From: Lantana camara
Lineage: Eukaryota; Streptophyta; Magnoliopsida; Lamiales; Verbenaceae
Length of the DNA stretch: 64,000 nucleotides
Reading direction: 5' to 3'
Assembly (NCBI GenBank): GCA_037501455.1
Contig: CM074856.1
Location: forward strand, 20,543,001-20,607,000
In this document: positions 1 to 10,925 of the stretch, one piece after another
Layout of the letters: the number at the start of each line of letters is the position of its first letter
How positions within the stretch are numbered: position 1 is the first letter of the stretch
Notes under the pieces: model-generated
What the model saw: only the letters and a program-made list of their open reading frames with translations
Told to the model about the DNA's origin: nothing
Database searches by the model: none
Program-made: the position numbers and the translations under genes

Positions 1-518
1 ATGATAATTTCATCCAAAATTTTAATCTAAATGAGTTTTTAAAACACAAAAGATCCCCAAAAATGAGTTTTCTAGATATCAAATGAATGCCATAGTTTTT
101 CAATGAAGAGGGGCTCGTTTGTAATTTTAAAATTCATTTAGACGTCCAATGTTAATATATTTAAATATGGGAGTGTTCTGTTATTTAAAAATTCATGTGG
201 GGGCTAGATGTAAATAAATCTTAATATTGAGGATATATATGAAAAATAAAAAATTTGGTTTTGCAGCCTACAATACTGCGGTTTGTGAGTGAAAAAATAT
301 TCCGCACGTTATCCAACATCAAACCTTGAAAGTTTAATTACCCATCTACTCCACAACAACCAATTTGAATGACAAGCCAATTTGATTAAAAATACCATAA
401 GTTATTCTACTCTTATTTAAACAATAAGATCATTTAATTAAATTCAAGAAAACATATTATTCTAAAGTAAACTTCGGAAAGGGTAATATTTATAAGAAAT
501 CCATTATAAATGAAATGC

Positions 519-559
<41 letters not shown>

Positions 560-1206
560 GCTTACTTTAATTACCGCATATATTCTTTTATATATATATA
601 TATATATATATACGTCTCACCATGAAGTTTCGTTTGAAAAGGAAAAGCTTCACTAATTAAGTTGAAGAACATATAAGATGCTCTAAATAAGACCAATTTA
701 ACATCCTCTAAAGAAGTATTTTTTTTTTTTTATTCTGTTGATTATATATATATTTTTTAAATTTGCGATCACAAAACATATTATTATATTACTCTTTCCT
801 ACAAATTTCATGTAAAAATGGAATACTCCCACTTTAGTAATATGCAGTGGAAAACTCTGCAGTCTGCACCAAAATTTAGAATGTTATTTATACATCATTA
901 TATGAAATAAAAAAAATAGAACAATTGTATTCTTACAACTTGCATATTCACTATCACTTATTATAATAAATATTTCAAATTTGTATTCCTTAAAATTATA
1001 AAAAATAGGTACAATTATAAGGATTATCAAATTTAAATATAAATTAACTCCTATGCATGCATTAGAAAAATGCTTGTTCAACTATGCATTTTTTATAGAT
1101 CGAAGAAAGTTTAATTCTACTATATAAATGAGTTATATTCTAAATCAATGTACTTTAACATTTTTAAATTAATAAATTTATATAAATTAGATGAGAAGGG
1201 AAGAAA
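1..1206. other. AT-rich non-coding stretch downstream of NLR exon 1
   Basis: No convincing coding sequence is seen on either strand. The stretch holds a 32-base A run (520-551), a TA dinucleotide run (589-612) and many short A/T runs. Because the NLR exon to its right ends at a good splice donor, this is most simply the start of that gene's intron. It could instead be flanking DNA if the NLR gene is truncated. Confidence 0.5.
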
Positions 1207-1211
1207 CTAAC

Positions 1212-2235
1212 CTTGTGAATTGTTTCCTGGAAGTGCTATCTTCTGTAGTAGCTCCCATCCTTCATCTTCACTCAAACACTTGAGTTTATAGACATATTCC
1301 GTCTCCGCAATTCTTTCATTTCTGCTTGTCAGCAAAACCTTGCAGTGCTCGTCTCCAATGGGAAAGGCTCTTTTCAAACTTTCCCAGTGATCAACTTCCC
1401 ATATATCATCTAACACTACCAAACATCTTTTCGCTCTTTGTACGCCGCACAACTTTCGTACCAATTCGTCTTCACTTTGTTCTCCAAATGCCTCATTTGG
1501 ACAAAGTTGCTTAAGCACTTCTTGGAGAACAGTTTTGCGCTGAAGTTGTTGGCTTATACAAATCCATGCACGAGCCTCAAAGCTACGTTGCACAGACTCC
1601 ATCTGATAAATTTTGGTGGCAAGAGTGGTCTTGCCCAGTCCCCCCATTCCGCATATTGAAATCACTTGATTTGATTTTTCATCACTTGTCACAAGTGATT
1701 CAAGCAATTTCAATTCCTCCTCCATCCCCACAAAGTATCTTTCTACCTCATGGCCATAAGTTCTCCTTGACGACAATTCATCATCCACATAAGGTGGTGA
1801 TGATGATGATGAGCTGGTTGCTCCTTTATTTAAAGACTCTGCCTTTCTTGTTAGATCTTCCATGCGAGATATGATGCCTTCAACTTCTTTCCCGATTTCG
1901 TGCACAGTCAAGCACTCGCCCAAAATACAAGCAAATCTTTTGAGTTTATTTTTGAGGCTTTTCCCTTCTCTTTTGGATCTGACTTGAATAGCATATCTTT
2001 CGAGTACGTTCTCAGCTTCAATGGACAAATCACGAAGTTTAGCAACCCAATCACGCACTGTTTCGGAGCTGTAGCTATCTCTTCTTTTATCAGCATCCTT
2101 CAAGAAACAGTGCATTGTTTGGAGTTGCCTCTGGACCTCCTCAATTTGGCCACCAACACTCGATAAGAGCTTTGCTTCCTCAATTAAGAGGTCTCGAAGT
2201 GTTTCGAGAGCCATTGTTGCAACAGAGTCAACCAT
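1212..2235 (-). CDS. CC-NB-ARC (NLR) disease-resistance protein, first exon, partial
   Basis: About 341 residues from the ATG at 2235. Residues 1-140 look like the Rx-type coiled-coil domain, with a degenerate EDVID-like stretch (RDLSIEAENVLERY). The NB-ARC domain follows with a perfect P-loop GMGGLGKTTLA near residue 195, an RNBS-A-like region, kinase-2 LVVLDDIW and RNBS-B LLTSRNERIA. NLRs of this class are cytoplasmic or plasma-membrane immune receptors that bind ATP/ADP and trigger defence after sensing effectors. The reading frame hits a stop at 1207, but five bases earlier it has the donor AAG|GTTAGT, so I end the exon at 1212. GLPL, MHD and LRR parts are absent and would lie further left, beyond the window, or are lost. 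The domain order resembles the RPP8/RPP13-like group; this is inference from motifs only. Confidence 0.85.
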
Positions 2236-2326
2236 CTTCTCTTTTCTGTATTCGATATAGTTTTGTTTATGAAATTTTAGATGTGATTATTTTCTGCACA
2301 TTTTTTCAGTTCACTCCCAATATTGA

Positions 2327-2335
2327 TATATATAT
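2327..2335 (-). promoter_or_regulatory. Possible TATA box of the NLR gene
   Basis: An alternating TATATATAT lies about 92 bases upstream of the NLR start codon on its strand. Spacing is suitable for a plant core promoter, but the surrounding DNA is generally AT-rich, so chance occurrence is possible. Confidence 0.35.
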
Positions 2336-2403
2336 TATAGAAGAATATACTTTGATCAACCAATTACTCTAGACATGGCGAATCTTACTTCCAATAAAGA
2401 ACG

Positions 2404-2600
2404 GGGAAAAGGAAAAGCATGACCTTATACCTTACTTCCAATTAAGAACAGGGAAAAGGAAAAGCATGACCTTATACCTATTCTAGTGTGCAAGTTTCAG
2501 TTGATTAAAGGGAAAAGGAAAAGCAAGACTGTATACGTTATTTTATTCTAGAGTGCAATTCCCTGTTGATTAAAGGGAAAAGGAAAAGCAAGACCGTATA
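2404..2600. repeat. Imperfect tandem repeat upstream of the NLR gene, four copies
   Basis: A core GGGAAAAGGAAAAGCA followed by GAC and a TATAC is repeated four times, starting at 2404, 2451, 2510 and 2575, with growing spacing (47, 59 and 65 bases). The first pair and the last pair resemble each other more closely, suggesting stepwise duplication. It sits about 170 bases upstream of the NLR start codon, so it could lie in that promoter. Confidence 0.75.
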
Positions 2601-2686
2601 CCTTGTAATGCATAAGTTTCAATTGATTCTATCAGTTCCGTAAGAATTGATTATCGACGAATGTTTTAATAATGACGCGAGTGACC

Positions 2687-3600
2687 TAAATTGAGCCTAA
2701 GTTATTGCCCAAAAGAACTATTTATTAATTATACTTAGACCTTTTGACTTATATACATAGCTTATTGCTTATATCTTTCCAATGTGGAAGAGGAGCACGA
2801 GATCCTCATCGCGGCGCATAGCTCATAACCGATCCGTTTGCATTAGGACTCTAGAATCCTGATGTGGGGCATAGGCATCACAGTCACCCCTTTTTCAACC
2901 GACCCATCTGCTTTGAGACTCTAGAATATAATCCCGATGTGAGACATGATATGAGCACTACAATCATCCCTCCTTCAAAATTCATGAAAGACCTGTCTGC
3001 ATTGTGACTTTAGGAGGGGTTCCTAGGGGCCTAAGAGGTGGTTCCCGCACATGTAGCACTTTATCCCGCAAGTTAAAGAGGTGACTTTCATGTGCATAGC
3101 ACTTTGCCTCTCATAGCACTTAACTCCCGCGGCTGACGAGCAACTCTAATACCATTTTGTCACACTCCAAAACCCATTGAATGCGAGTGTAGTTTTCAAG
3201 CCCATTGACTGTGACCTAAAATTAAACCTAAACCACTATACAAAAAGGATATCCGTTGGTTATACTTGAACTTTTGACTTATATATAGGAGGTGAATCTT
3301 ACGGCTCAAGAGGTGGATCTTATGGCTCAAGAGGTGGCTCTTGCATATGTATCAATTTGTCCCGCAAGTTCAAGAGTTAGCTCCCATATGCGTGCACCAT
3401 TTGTTTCGTGGCTAAGTAGTGGGTCTGATACCATTTTGTTATGGCCCGAGTTCATTGGAAGCGAGTGCAGTCTTTGGGTCCACCAAATGTAACTTGAAAT
3501 TGGGAAAAGAAACATCGTCCATTGATTATAATTCAACTCTTTGATTTATAAACAAAGTTTATTGCTTATACTTTTTCGATGTGGGACAAGAGTATCATAA
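2687..3600 (-). mobile_element. TRIM-like LTR fragments, three related copies
   Basis: Three related segments (about 2687-2810, 3158-3290 and 3437-3597) share a core with GACCTAAA, CTTTTGACTTATA, TTATTGCTTATA and a closing motif like CGATGTGGGACAAGAG. On the minus strand the second and third end in GTGACA or ATAACA, followed two or three bases later by TGGTATTAGAGT or TGGTATCAGACC. These match the primer-binding site used by elements primed with initiator methionine tRNA (TGGTATCAGAGC). The best-preserved LTR is about 160 bp, the size range of terminal-repeat retrotransposons in miniature (TRIM). No coding sequence is seen between them. Exact ends are uncertain. Confidence 0.55.
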
Positions 3601-4230
3601 ATAAAATAAGAAGTTCAAAGTTGTTTTATTATTTATACAGAATTTATCATTAGACAAGGAAATAATAAATGTTATTAATTATTTAACAATACATTGTTTA
3701 ATTTATGCAATTCTGTATGCATTAAGCTACTTAATATCTATATGGGAAATTTGCAAATCTAGTTTTGTAACTCTCTATCTTTTTTGAGTTCAGTTTTTTC
3801 TTTGTAACTTTAATTTTATTGCAAACTGAGTACCGAATCTTGCCGGATTCTCCAGGTGGAATTTATCAAAATAATTGTCAACTTTCACCAATGAGATTGG
3901 ATTATCCGAAAAAGCCCCATTGAATTAAATTATGAGGGAAATTTTTGAAAAATTAATTTCGAGAGAAGATCTCAATATTGTATCCGTTTTTAGCAGCAAC
4001 TTTAGTGCTGTCCAGATTAAGGGCCTGACTAATATTCACAATTCAGGGAATGTCTTGAGGGAAAATTGCAAAATTGGTATATCATCTTACCCATTTTAGT
4101 CGATCTGGTACACTAACTTTTTCGGTAGTAAAAAACCCCCAGAACTTTTGATGACAATCTATTTGTAGCTGAAATAGATGTTGAAAATGTAGATAACATT
4201 AATCTTGATGATGCAAATGATTCTGATGAT

Positions 4231-5039
4231 ATGTCTGATTATAACTCTAATGACCACTGTGAAGCTGCTAATATGTCTGATAAAGAACTTGATGATGATC
4301 CACTAAAAGGAACATTCAATTATCCTGCTTCTGAGTTTGATGAGGGTAGTGGTAGGGTTGAATTGAGGGTGGGGAAATACTTTAATGATGTTTATCATTT
4401 AAGAAGGAGGTTGAAGGATTATGTCATACAGGAGGGCTTTACAATGATAAGGAAGAAAGATGATTTAAGTAGGGTCACTGTTGAGTGTGAGAATAGAGGA
4501 TGTTTATGGAGAATGCATGCCTCAGTGCTTCTAGATCGCAAAACTTTTCAAATTAAAACCTATAATGGGGTGCATATATGTCTCAGAAGTGACTGCACTA
4601 GAGAGGCTAATGCAAATTGGATAGCTACAAAATTAGTGAAAATGCTTAGGAAAACACCTGATCTCACACCTAAGGATATTGAGGCTAAACTGAAAAATTA
4701 CAACATTAAGCCTTATGGGAAATTGCCCTATTATGCTAGAGTTGTCCAATAGTTAATGGAAGACAGTGTTATAACTTTGCAATCAAACATACCAGAGGGA
4801 CCCAGTCTGAATATAACTCCTACATTCTTATCTTTGTTGGTCTTGAGCCCTTGAAAAGGGGTTTTTTTGCTGGATGTCCCCCATTCATTGGGTTTGATGG
4901 ATGTCACTTGAAGGGTGAGTATGGTGGAGTACTATTAGCTGCAATTGCTTTGGATAACAATAATGGGTTGTATCCGCTGGCCTATGCTGTTGTTGAGATA
5001 AAGAACAAAGAAAGTTGGAGCTTTTTTAGGGGGATTTGA
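4231..5039 (+). pseudogene. Mutator-like (MuDR/MULE) transposase fragment
   Basis: The first frame (4231-4752, open from 4117 upstream) gives an acidic leader and then a MuDR N-terminal DNA-binding region (GKYFNDVYHLRRRLKDYVIQ, then CENRGCLWRMHA, and a C..H pattern ending THICLR-like). It stops at 4750. A second frame (4851-5039) continues with the MULE transposase core signature FIGFDGCHLKG and LYPLAYAVVEIKNKESWSFF, which carries the first acidic residue of the catalytic triad. A frameshift plus a missing segment separate the two, and everything after the first catalytic block, including the zinc finger, is gone. It is a dead cut-and-paste transposase gene. No terminal inverted repeats belonging to it were found. 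Confidence 0.85.
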
Positions 5040-5214
5040 TCCAAACATCCCTTGGACTTTCATGAACGATAGACAAAAGTTTAATTAATTGAATTTAATG
5101 TTGTATTTATGTTCTTATTTAATTAATCGAGAATTTTTAACGTCGGATATTTAGAGTTACGCCCTAAATAGGACATGAATTTTTAGTATACTCCCCATTC
5201 CAATAAAATGTTTA

Positions 5215-5510
5215 GTTAACTTCCTAATTATCCTTCGTTTAGCCATATTATTGAATAACACGACAATTCCTCAAATTTTAGATCTAGTTCCACAGTTACA
5301 TAATGTTATACTTCATATTCAAAGAAAAGTTCTTTATTTAATAACTAACGGTGGCGTAATACAATAATTCCTTAAAACTCATATTTAATGTTCGAAATTC
5401 AAATCTAAATACTTTATATTAAAAGAAAAGTTCTTTATATAACATCTAACGGTTGCATAAAACAATAATTCCTTAATATTTAGTTACAGTTCTACAAATT
5501 CAAATATAAG
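5215..5510. repeat. Left half of a roughly 100-bp tandem repeat array
   Basis: The unit contains TACTTTATATTAA, AAAAGTTCTTTAT, CTAACGGTTGCATAA, ACAATAATTCCTTAA and TACAAATTCAAATATAAG in fixed order. About two and a half diverged units are visible here. The array resumes on the other side of TE1 in register, showing TE1 landed inside it. Confidence 0.7.
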
Positions 5511-6354
5511 TGGTGAGTCTGAATATAAGAAACAGAGTCCAATCACTTTAGAATTTGTTTGATGTGAGAAAACCAAATGACAATCACCGGAAAAGGTGGG
5601 GGTTCAACCTGCTAGGACAAACACCAACAAAAAAGAGATCAGATGGCCAAGCTAGGGGAACTGGGGGTGATGCCCAGTTTGGCTCTCCGACGCTCAAGTC
5701 AAGTGATGATCTTAAAAGAGAGGAATATATGTAAGAGTTTCAGTAATGGAAGATTTCTTGCAGTGGAAGAGATGAAGTCTCTTATTTATAGTTGAGGGTC
5801 GGGGACCCTTTGGCAATTTGCTCTTTGTGGTCCTGACCTAATGCTGCCTTAACACGTGGCATAATGAGGAGAAACCTAGGAGGAATCATCTGCAAAAGCC
5901 GACGAAAAGGTGGTGCGGGCAACAGTGGCAGGTGCTCGGGAGTGTACGGGGTGTCAGAGAGCCATTTTGGGGGTTGGTAACGAGGGCCAGGGGCACGCTC
6001 GTGTCAACCAGGAGCCTGATGGGCTTGTGGATCCAAGTGGGGATCCTTGTCCAGGCTGTATGATGAGGGGGAACTTGGCCCTTGGTTGGCTAGCATGACA
6101 ATGCTTTCACCGAGGGCGTTATGCACTCGAAATCCATTCGAAGCGAAAATTAAGGTATCCCCGGAAGCAAGGGCAACGCTCGTGCGTGAGCTACAATGAG
6201 TGACACGCGTCCCGGGCTGGGGTGCCATGTGTAAAAAACGTGGCGCAAGCACGGAGGCAGACGAGGGTGGCTTGGCTGGGACCAAGTGGCCACGTGCCTA
6301 CAACTGGCTGCGCCACGTGTCAAAACGTGAGCCCTGTGTGTTTTGGTCCCATCA
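5511..6354 (-). repeat. TE1 3' LTR (left)
   Basis: This 844-bp repeat starts TGGTGAGTCTG and ends CCCATCA as written on the plus strand. A minus-strand TATA box, TATAAATA, lies at 5783-5790. The segment nearest the plus-strand end contains several ACGTG cores (G-box/ABRE type). It matches the right LTR along its full length with scattered substitutions. Confidence 0.92.
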
Positions 6355-6392
6355 TTTTGGCGCCCCCCCCCCCCCCCCCCCCCCCCAAGTTC
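6355..6392 (-). other. Run of 24 C at the TE1 LTR-internal boundary (polypurine tract position)
   Basis: Directly inside the left LTR is TTTTGGCG followed by 24 C residues (6363-6386). Read on the element's strand this is a long G tract just upstream of the 3' LTR, where the polypurine tract should be. The same bases read on the plus strand resemble the TGGCGCC start of some gypsy primer-binding sites. However, gene direction and LTR promoter direction favour the polypurine reading. The length of the run is suspicious and may be an assembly artefact. Confidence 0.5.
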
Positions 6393-6693
6393 TGGAGTCC
6401 TTAGTATAAGGGCTGTAGAATTCAAATCCTTCAAATATTTCGAGGGCAGCGCTCGGGAGAAGAGGTGACTTGCTGGGAAATCTTCTGCTGATTAATCATT
6501 AAATGCTTGTCCCTTTAACTGACAGCTTGCATCATTCCGTTTTTAATGCTGATGGGAGAGTGGGTGCGACTTTCCAAGAAACGGCGCGTGAATCTTGGGA
6601 TGTGGGTGACGGTTCACAAAAGTGGGAAGTTACCTAGGCGAGAAATGATTGCACTTTAAAATTAAATGCCAGAAACGTACCAACTTCTTCCCC

Positions 6694-6701
6694 TATAAAT
6701 A
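6694..6701 (+). promoter_or_regulatory. TATA box of the TE1 antisense gene
   Basis: TATAAATA in a CCCC/AAGG context lies outside the LTR, on the plus strand, 244 bases before the ATG at 6938. A possible 5'-UTR intron follows, with donor GTAAGT at 6833 and an acceptor AG at 6879-6880. TE2 has an identical TATAAATA in the equivalent place, which makes chance less likely. Confidence 0.65.
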
Positions 6702-8083
6702 AGGGGTTCCTAACCAGTTTCATTTTTTACGCATCCAAAACTCACAGAGCAAATCTTCAAACTTTCAAAGCAATCCGCCGAGAGATTTCCAGCAAACAAA
6801 ACTTCCCAAGAATTTTTTCACCGTAAGTGTTTTCGGGTATTCCATCTTCTAACTTCTCCTTGCTAACCCTAGTGCAATAGGATCCCACCTGTGCTAACTT
6901 TCTCCTAATCCTTCAAACTTCAACCTTCCAAAACGCGATGTCGAAACAAGTAGTAGAAGAGACCGCAAGGGAAATTGATGATATGTCCGCTTCCAGTTCA
7001 TCTTCTCAAAACCCTATCCCCCCATCATCAATCCATGGGAGAGATATTCAGAGGGACCAGAGATGAAGAATTAGATACCATTGTTTCCGCTATGGAAGAG
7101 AGAAATCCAGGGGACGTTGAGCACATTTTTGAAGAAATGGAGTTGGTGATGGAAGCGGAGAGACAAAGGGTGGCCCTTCCAATAACTGAGAGCGCAACAT
7201 ACCATCATCTCCATATAGTGACAATAGCCGTACCACCTCCCACGCTCGAGGAGGAGATTGTGGAGCCGTCAGAAGAGTCGCTCGTCAAACGTAGAAAAAG
7301 GTCCAAGAAAACTAAGAAAACCAAAGGATCGGCCGAGGGCGAAGGCGAGGGTATGCAGGCCACCGAGAGGCCCCCCGAGGAGACTCCAAGCAGTATTGCC
7401 TTGGGGGAGATAACCTCTATAATAGCTCCAATATTCTGGGACGAGAACTTCAAATAGAGGATCCCAACTGATCATGAGCGGGCTAACAACCCTCCTCCTG
7501 GAGAAATGGCAGTTTTTAAAGACTCAGTGGTGTTTGGGGGTTTAAGATTCCCCATTCCTGTCCCAGTAACCAATATACTCAATGATCTCAATCTGAGTCC
7601 CTCGCAGATCGTTTCCAATGGTCTGGCGCTCATAACCACTGTTTTCATTCTCATGAAGTGCACAGGAAACCAGCCCTCAATGCGCAACTTCAACGCTCTA
7701 TTCCAAGTTGCCCGCTCACCTCGCTCGTCTCCGAGGGCGGGTTTTTATTATATTCAAGCGAAGGCTGGCTTGAAGTTGATCAATTATCCTTCAACCTCCT
7801 ACGGTATGGATTGGAATGAGAAGCACTTCTTCGTGAGGGCTCCAGAAGATGACGATTTTGGGATGCCCCGAGAGTGGGTTTCGCACGGGGAGGGTCCCTT
7901 AGTGAGGCATCTTTTGGAGCCCACTTTCCCTAAAAAACGGGCCCAAGATTTAGCGGGCGCTTTAAGAGACGAGGGTTGGTTGATACAGGCAAAAGACCTA
8001 ATTGATGATGCGGAGGTTATGTTCCTGTGTGGGCTCACAAATGACCCTCATTTACTCAGCAACCCTCCCACTCGAACTTTGGA

Positions 8084-8481
8084 GAGAGAGATGGTTAGAT
8101 TCTAGGGCACTAACCTTAGATAGGATCACTAATTGTGCGCTTGTATTTTGGATAACTTTGCAAGGGAAGTCTGACTCTTGTTTTCTTGCACTTTTCAGGT
8201 GCAAACATTATAATAGCAGGTGGAAACATGCGTAATGTCGCCAACTTCATCAATGCTCGCAACCGCCAACCACGTCAGCAACCACAGGACAACCAACAGA
8301 ACCCTCGTGGCCGAGGGACAGTTCGAGGTGATGGTCGTGGGGGCCATCATGGAGCAAGTTCAAGCACTGCCCAACAACCCCTAGGCCGCGGAGAAAACTG
8401 AGAGGCCAACACCGAAATGAGGATCATCCCCGGACCAGCAGATACTACCAACACGAGGGGAGTCACTCCTCCAGTCACTGA
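8084..8481 (+). repeat. Inverted repeat, arm 1 (source in TE1 extra gene)
   Basis: This 398-bp segment spans the end of exon 1, the first intron and part of exon 2 of the extra gene. It recurs as a reverse complement at 13747-14143. In a 150-base sample starting at 8199 I count 11 differences between the arms. Confidence 0.88.
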
Positions 8482-9705
8482 ATCAACGAGGCCACGCTCA
8501 AACGTGGTCATCAGGGAGCACCAAGGGGATGATATCCAAGTCTCCCAGAAAAGGAAGAGAATGCCAGATGTTATCCCCATACTGGGCAAGGGCAAGCAAG
8601 TGGTCGAGGACACCCAAGGCAACGGGGATACTTCCTCTTCTGCGGAGGAGCGTCTGTGGAGCTTCGAGCGCTCCGAGGATAGGTGTTTCTAGTGCCTACC
8701 CAACGAGGGCCCCATTCTGCTGAGCGAGCGTACACCCTCAAGGTCCATCACCCAGGGGCTCTACGATAGGGTCCAGTTCACAGGAGATCACCAAGCGCTG
8801 TTTTCCCAGAGCGTGGAGAGGGTCACTGGCGATCTCGTTCATGCGGTTATCTCTGTAAGTTTTTAACTTGTCTTGTCCAACTCTTCCTTAGATATTTTCT
8901 CTTACCAAATTCTGAACACAAACACTTCCTCCTTTCCCTTTTCTTTTTCTCTTTGTAAATGCAGCAAGTGTTTCAGAGGGCGAAGAATCTCCAAATGTGC
9001 GCAACTGTTTATTCTGAGCGCAAAGCGAAATACCAGAAGATGGCGCGCGCAAACGATCCTGCCCAAATTCAAGAGGAACTTGATGTGAAAAAGCTCAAGT
9101 TTCTCTCCCTCGTAACCGAGTATGATAAGATAAAGGAAGACATGAAGAATCTGCAGGAGGATTTTAAGAAGTCGGAGGTTGCTCGGAAGAAATACCACAC
9201 AGATCTCAATACCCTCACTGAGGGCCATAAGAAGTTGATGGAGAAAACGAACGAGTGGATTCGTAGACACAACAAGGTCCAAAGGCAAACCTCCAAGGTC
9301 ACCAAGAAGGCCTGTGAGGAGGAGTTCGAGCGGTTGCTCCCCAAGCTCGTAGAGAGGGCTAGTAAGGAGGCCATCATCAAATTCTTCCACTCTAAGGCAT
9401 TCTCATTTGCTGTCTCGCTCCATTGTTATGATGAGGCTCAGAAGGCCTTTAACTTGGCTATTGAGCAGCTCATTCACCTGGGCTTAACAAACGCTTCTTC
9501 GAGGTGGAGGAAGAATATGGGGCTAGCCCTCGATGAGCATTGCGCAGAGTCCAAGGAGGGCGTGGAAAATCCAGAGGCCAACATCAATGAGCCAGAATAC
9601 AACTACATAGTTGAAATCCTTCAAGATGAATACATGGCCGCTCACCCACAGGAGGAAGCGCCTTGCGTGGATACCCGGAATGAGGGGGCTAATGATGCCG
9701 TATCT

Positions 9706-9815
9706 GGAGTAATCTCACTGGCCGAAGTGTTGGGCTGATTTTGGGGGACAGATACCCGGAATGACATATCTGTCCCCCAAAATCAGCCCAACACTTCGGT
9801 CAGTGAGATTACTCC
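9706..9815. repeat. Near-perfect 49-bp inverted repeat with 12-base loop
   Basis: The arms 9706-9754 and 9767-9815 pair with a single mismatch (G at 9721 side against A), around the loop CCCGGAATGACA. The sequence GATACCCGGAATGA occurs twice, at 9670 and 9751, so an 81-bp insertion created the left arm. The inserted piece is an inverted copy of the adjacent downstream coding sequence. Confidence 0.93.
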
Positions 9816-9909
9816 TGCTTCAACGGTCGAGACAACTGAACCATCAGGCCAGTTACCTCCCAACGCTCAAGATTCAAACGTGCCTGTCCCCCAACCTAAG
9901 AACCCGTAG

Positions 9910-10925
9910 CTCCTGCTCAAAACGAAGTGGTGAATCTAGAGGAGGACGCAGCTCGTGCTGCCTGAAGTTTCTTTCTGCCTCCTATGAAAGTTTTCCTATA
10001 ACTCCTAACTTTCTGATGAATTCCATGGGCCAGGGTGCCCTCGCTTTGTAATCTAGAAGGCTTTGCCCCTCATTAATGAGAATTTTCCTTTCCATGATTG
10101 AGCGTCTTTTATCTTTTGTAACGTTATGCCATGAATTCTTACTTTGTGCTTGTTTTACCAAAATCTCGTAGCGAAGAGATTCTGAGCGATAAGCTAAGTA
10201 AATCATATAAACTTGTAAAATTTTGCTAAGTCCCTGAATAAGTACGAGGGCCTCATTTTGAGAGAGCCCTGGCTTGAGACTTGTGAAAATTTATCTAAAT
10301 AAGGTAGAAGGGTTTGTGGTATGTTTTTTTTTTCTATTATTTTTTTAATTTTTTTGATGAACGCGAGGGCCCTGCTTCGAGGGTACCCTGGTTAAAAAAC
10401 TTACAAAAACTTGTCTAAAAGTTTCTCCCTCGTAAGATGCAGCTGGTCCTTTTCTAGAAGATTCTGAGTGCGAAGGGCCTTATTCAAGGGCCCCTAATTA
10501 CTCCTTGATGTTTGATCAAGTAATGCAACGAGTCCCACTTTTGAGCGTCGGGTGCTTGTTTAGAAAGCAACCCAGGCTATTAGGACGCTCATGCGTGCAC
10601 ATCTGGTTCCTTGCGAACTTTTTCAGATGCTGTACAAGTACGCTCATAGGCTAGCTACGAATATTGCCAGGCTTTCCGGCGAGGGCATATCACCATTTGA
10701 AGCAAAGCACTAGGTAAACATAGTTTTAAGTGTTGAGCTGAGGAGGGATTCGTGCGCCTTGAGCCTGTATAGCTTACGCTCAGGGTCCCAAGGGAGAATC
10801 CTTATCACCCTGCATAATCGAAAGACAGATAGATTCATCTTGAAGCAAATTTATTATAACTTACCTGAGAAATAGTAAATACATTGGGCCCTGAAGCGAG
10901 TTTTACAAGGCCATTTCAGGTAGAT
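9910..10925. other. TE1 region between the convergent extra gene and pol
   Basis: About 1 kb follows the stop of the extra gene (9907-9909) and precedes the end of pol on the other strand (10926). It should hold the 3' untranslated parts of both convergent genes. I see no further coding sequence, only AT-rich DNA with GAGGGC-rich patches. The poly(A) signals could not be fixed. Confidence 0.6.

Larger units (their letters stand above)
6938..9909 (+). pseudogene. TE1 extra gene (aORF), antisense to pol, spliced, broken
   Basis: Three exons can be traced. Exon 1 (6938 to about 8093) starts MSKQVVEETAREIDD and shifts frame near 7040. It has an in-frame TAG at 7455, then a globular region with RNFNALFQVARSP and GFYYIQAKAGLKL, as in the plant putative gypsy-type transposon family. 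Exon 2 (about 8199-8854) is basic and low in complexity, RGRG-rich, with stops at 8399 and 8690. Exon 3 (8965-9909) is a coiled coil of about 100 residues (QEELDVKKLKFLSL), then helical and proline-rich. The clear intron is 8855-8964 (GTAAGT...TGCAG, phase 0). The acceptor at 8198 is preceded by a strong pyrimidine tract; its donor, probably 8094, no longer keeps phase. An 81-bp fold-back insertion adds a TGA at 9736. The function is unknown. Such additional genes are known from Tat-lineage elements. Confidence 0.75.

Noticed and set aside
6355..6369. TTTTGGCGCC right after the left TE1 LTR as a plus-strand primer-binding site
   Set aside because: Pol, the LTR TATA boxes and the comparison with TE2 all place the genomic RNA on the minus strand, so this side must be the polypurine-tract side. 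The resemblance stops after seven bases because of the C run.
6200..6409. Proline-rich frames ending in PPPPPPPP
   Set aside because: They are produced by the 24-C run and the LTR edge and have no coding features.
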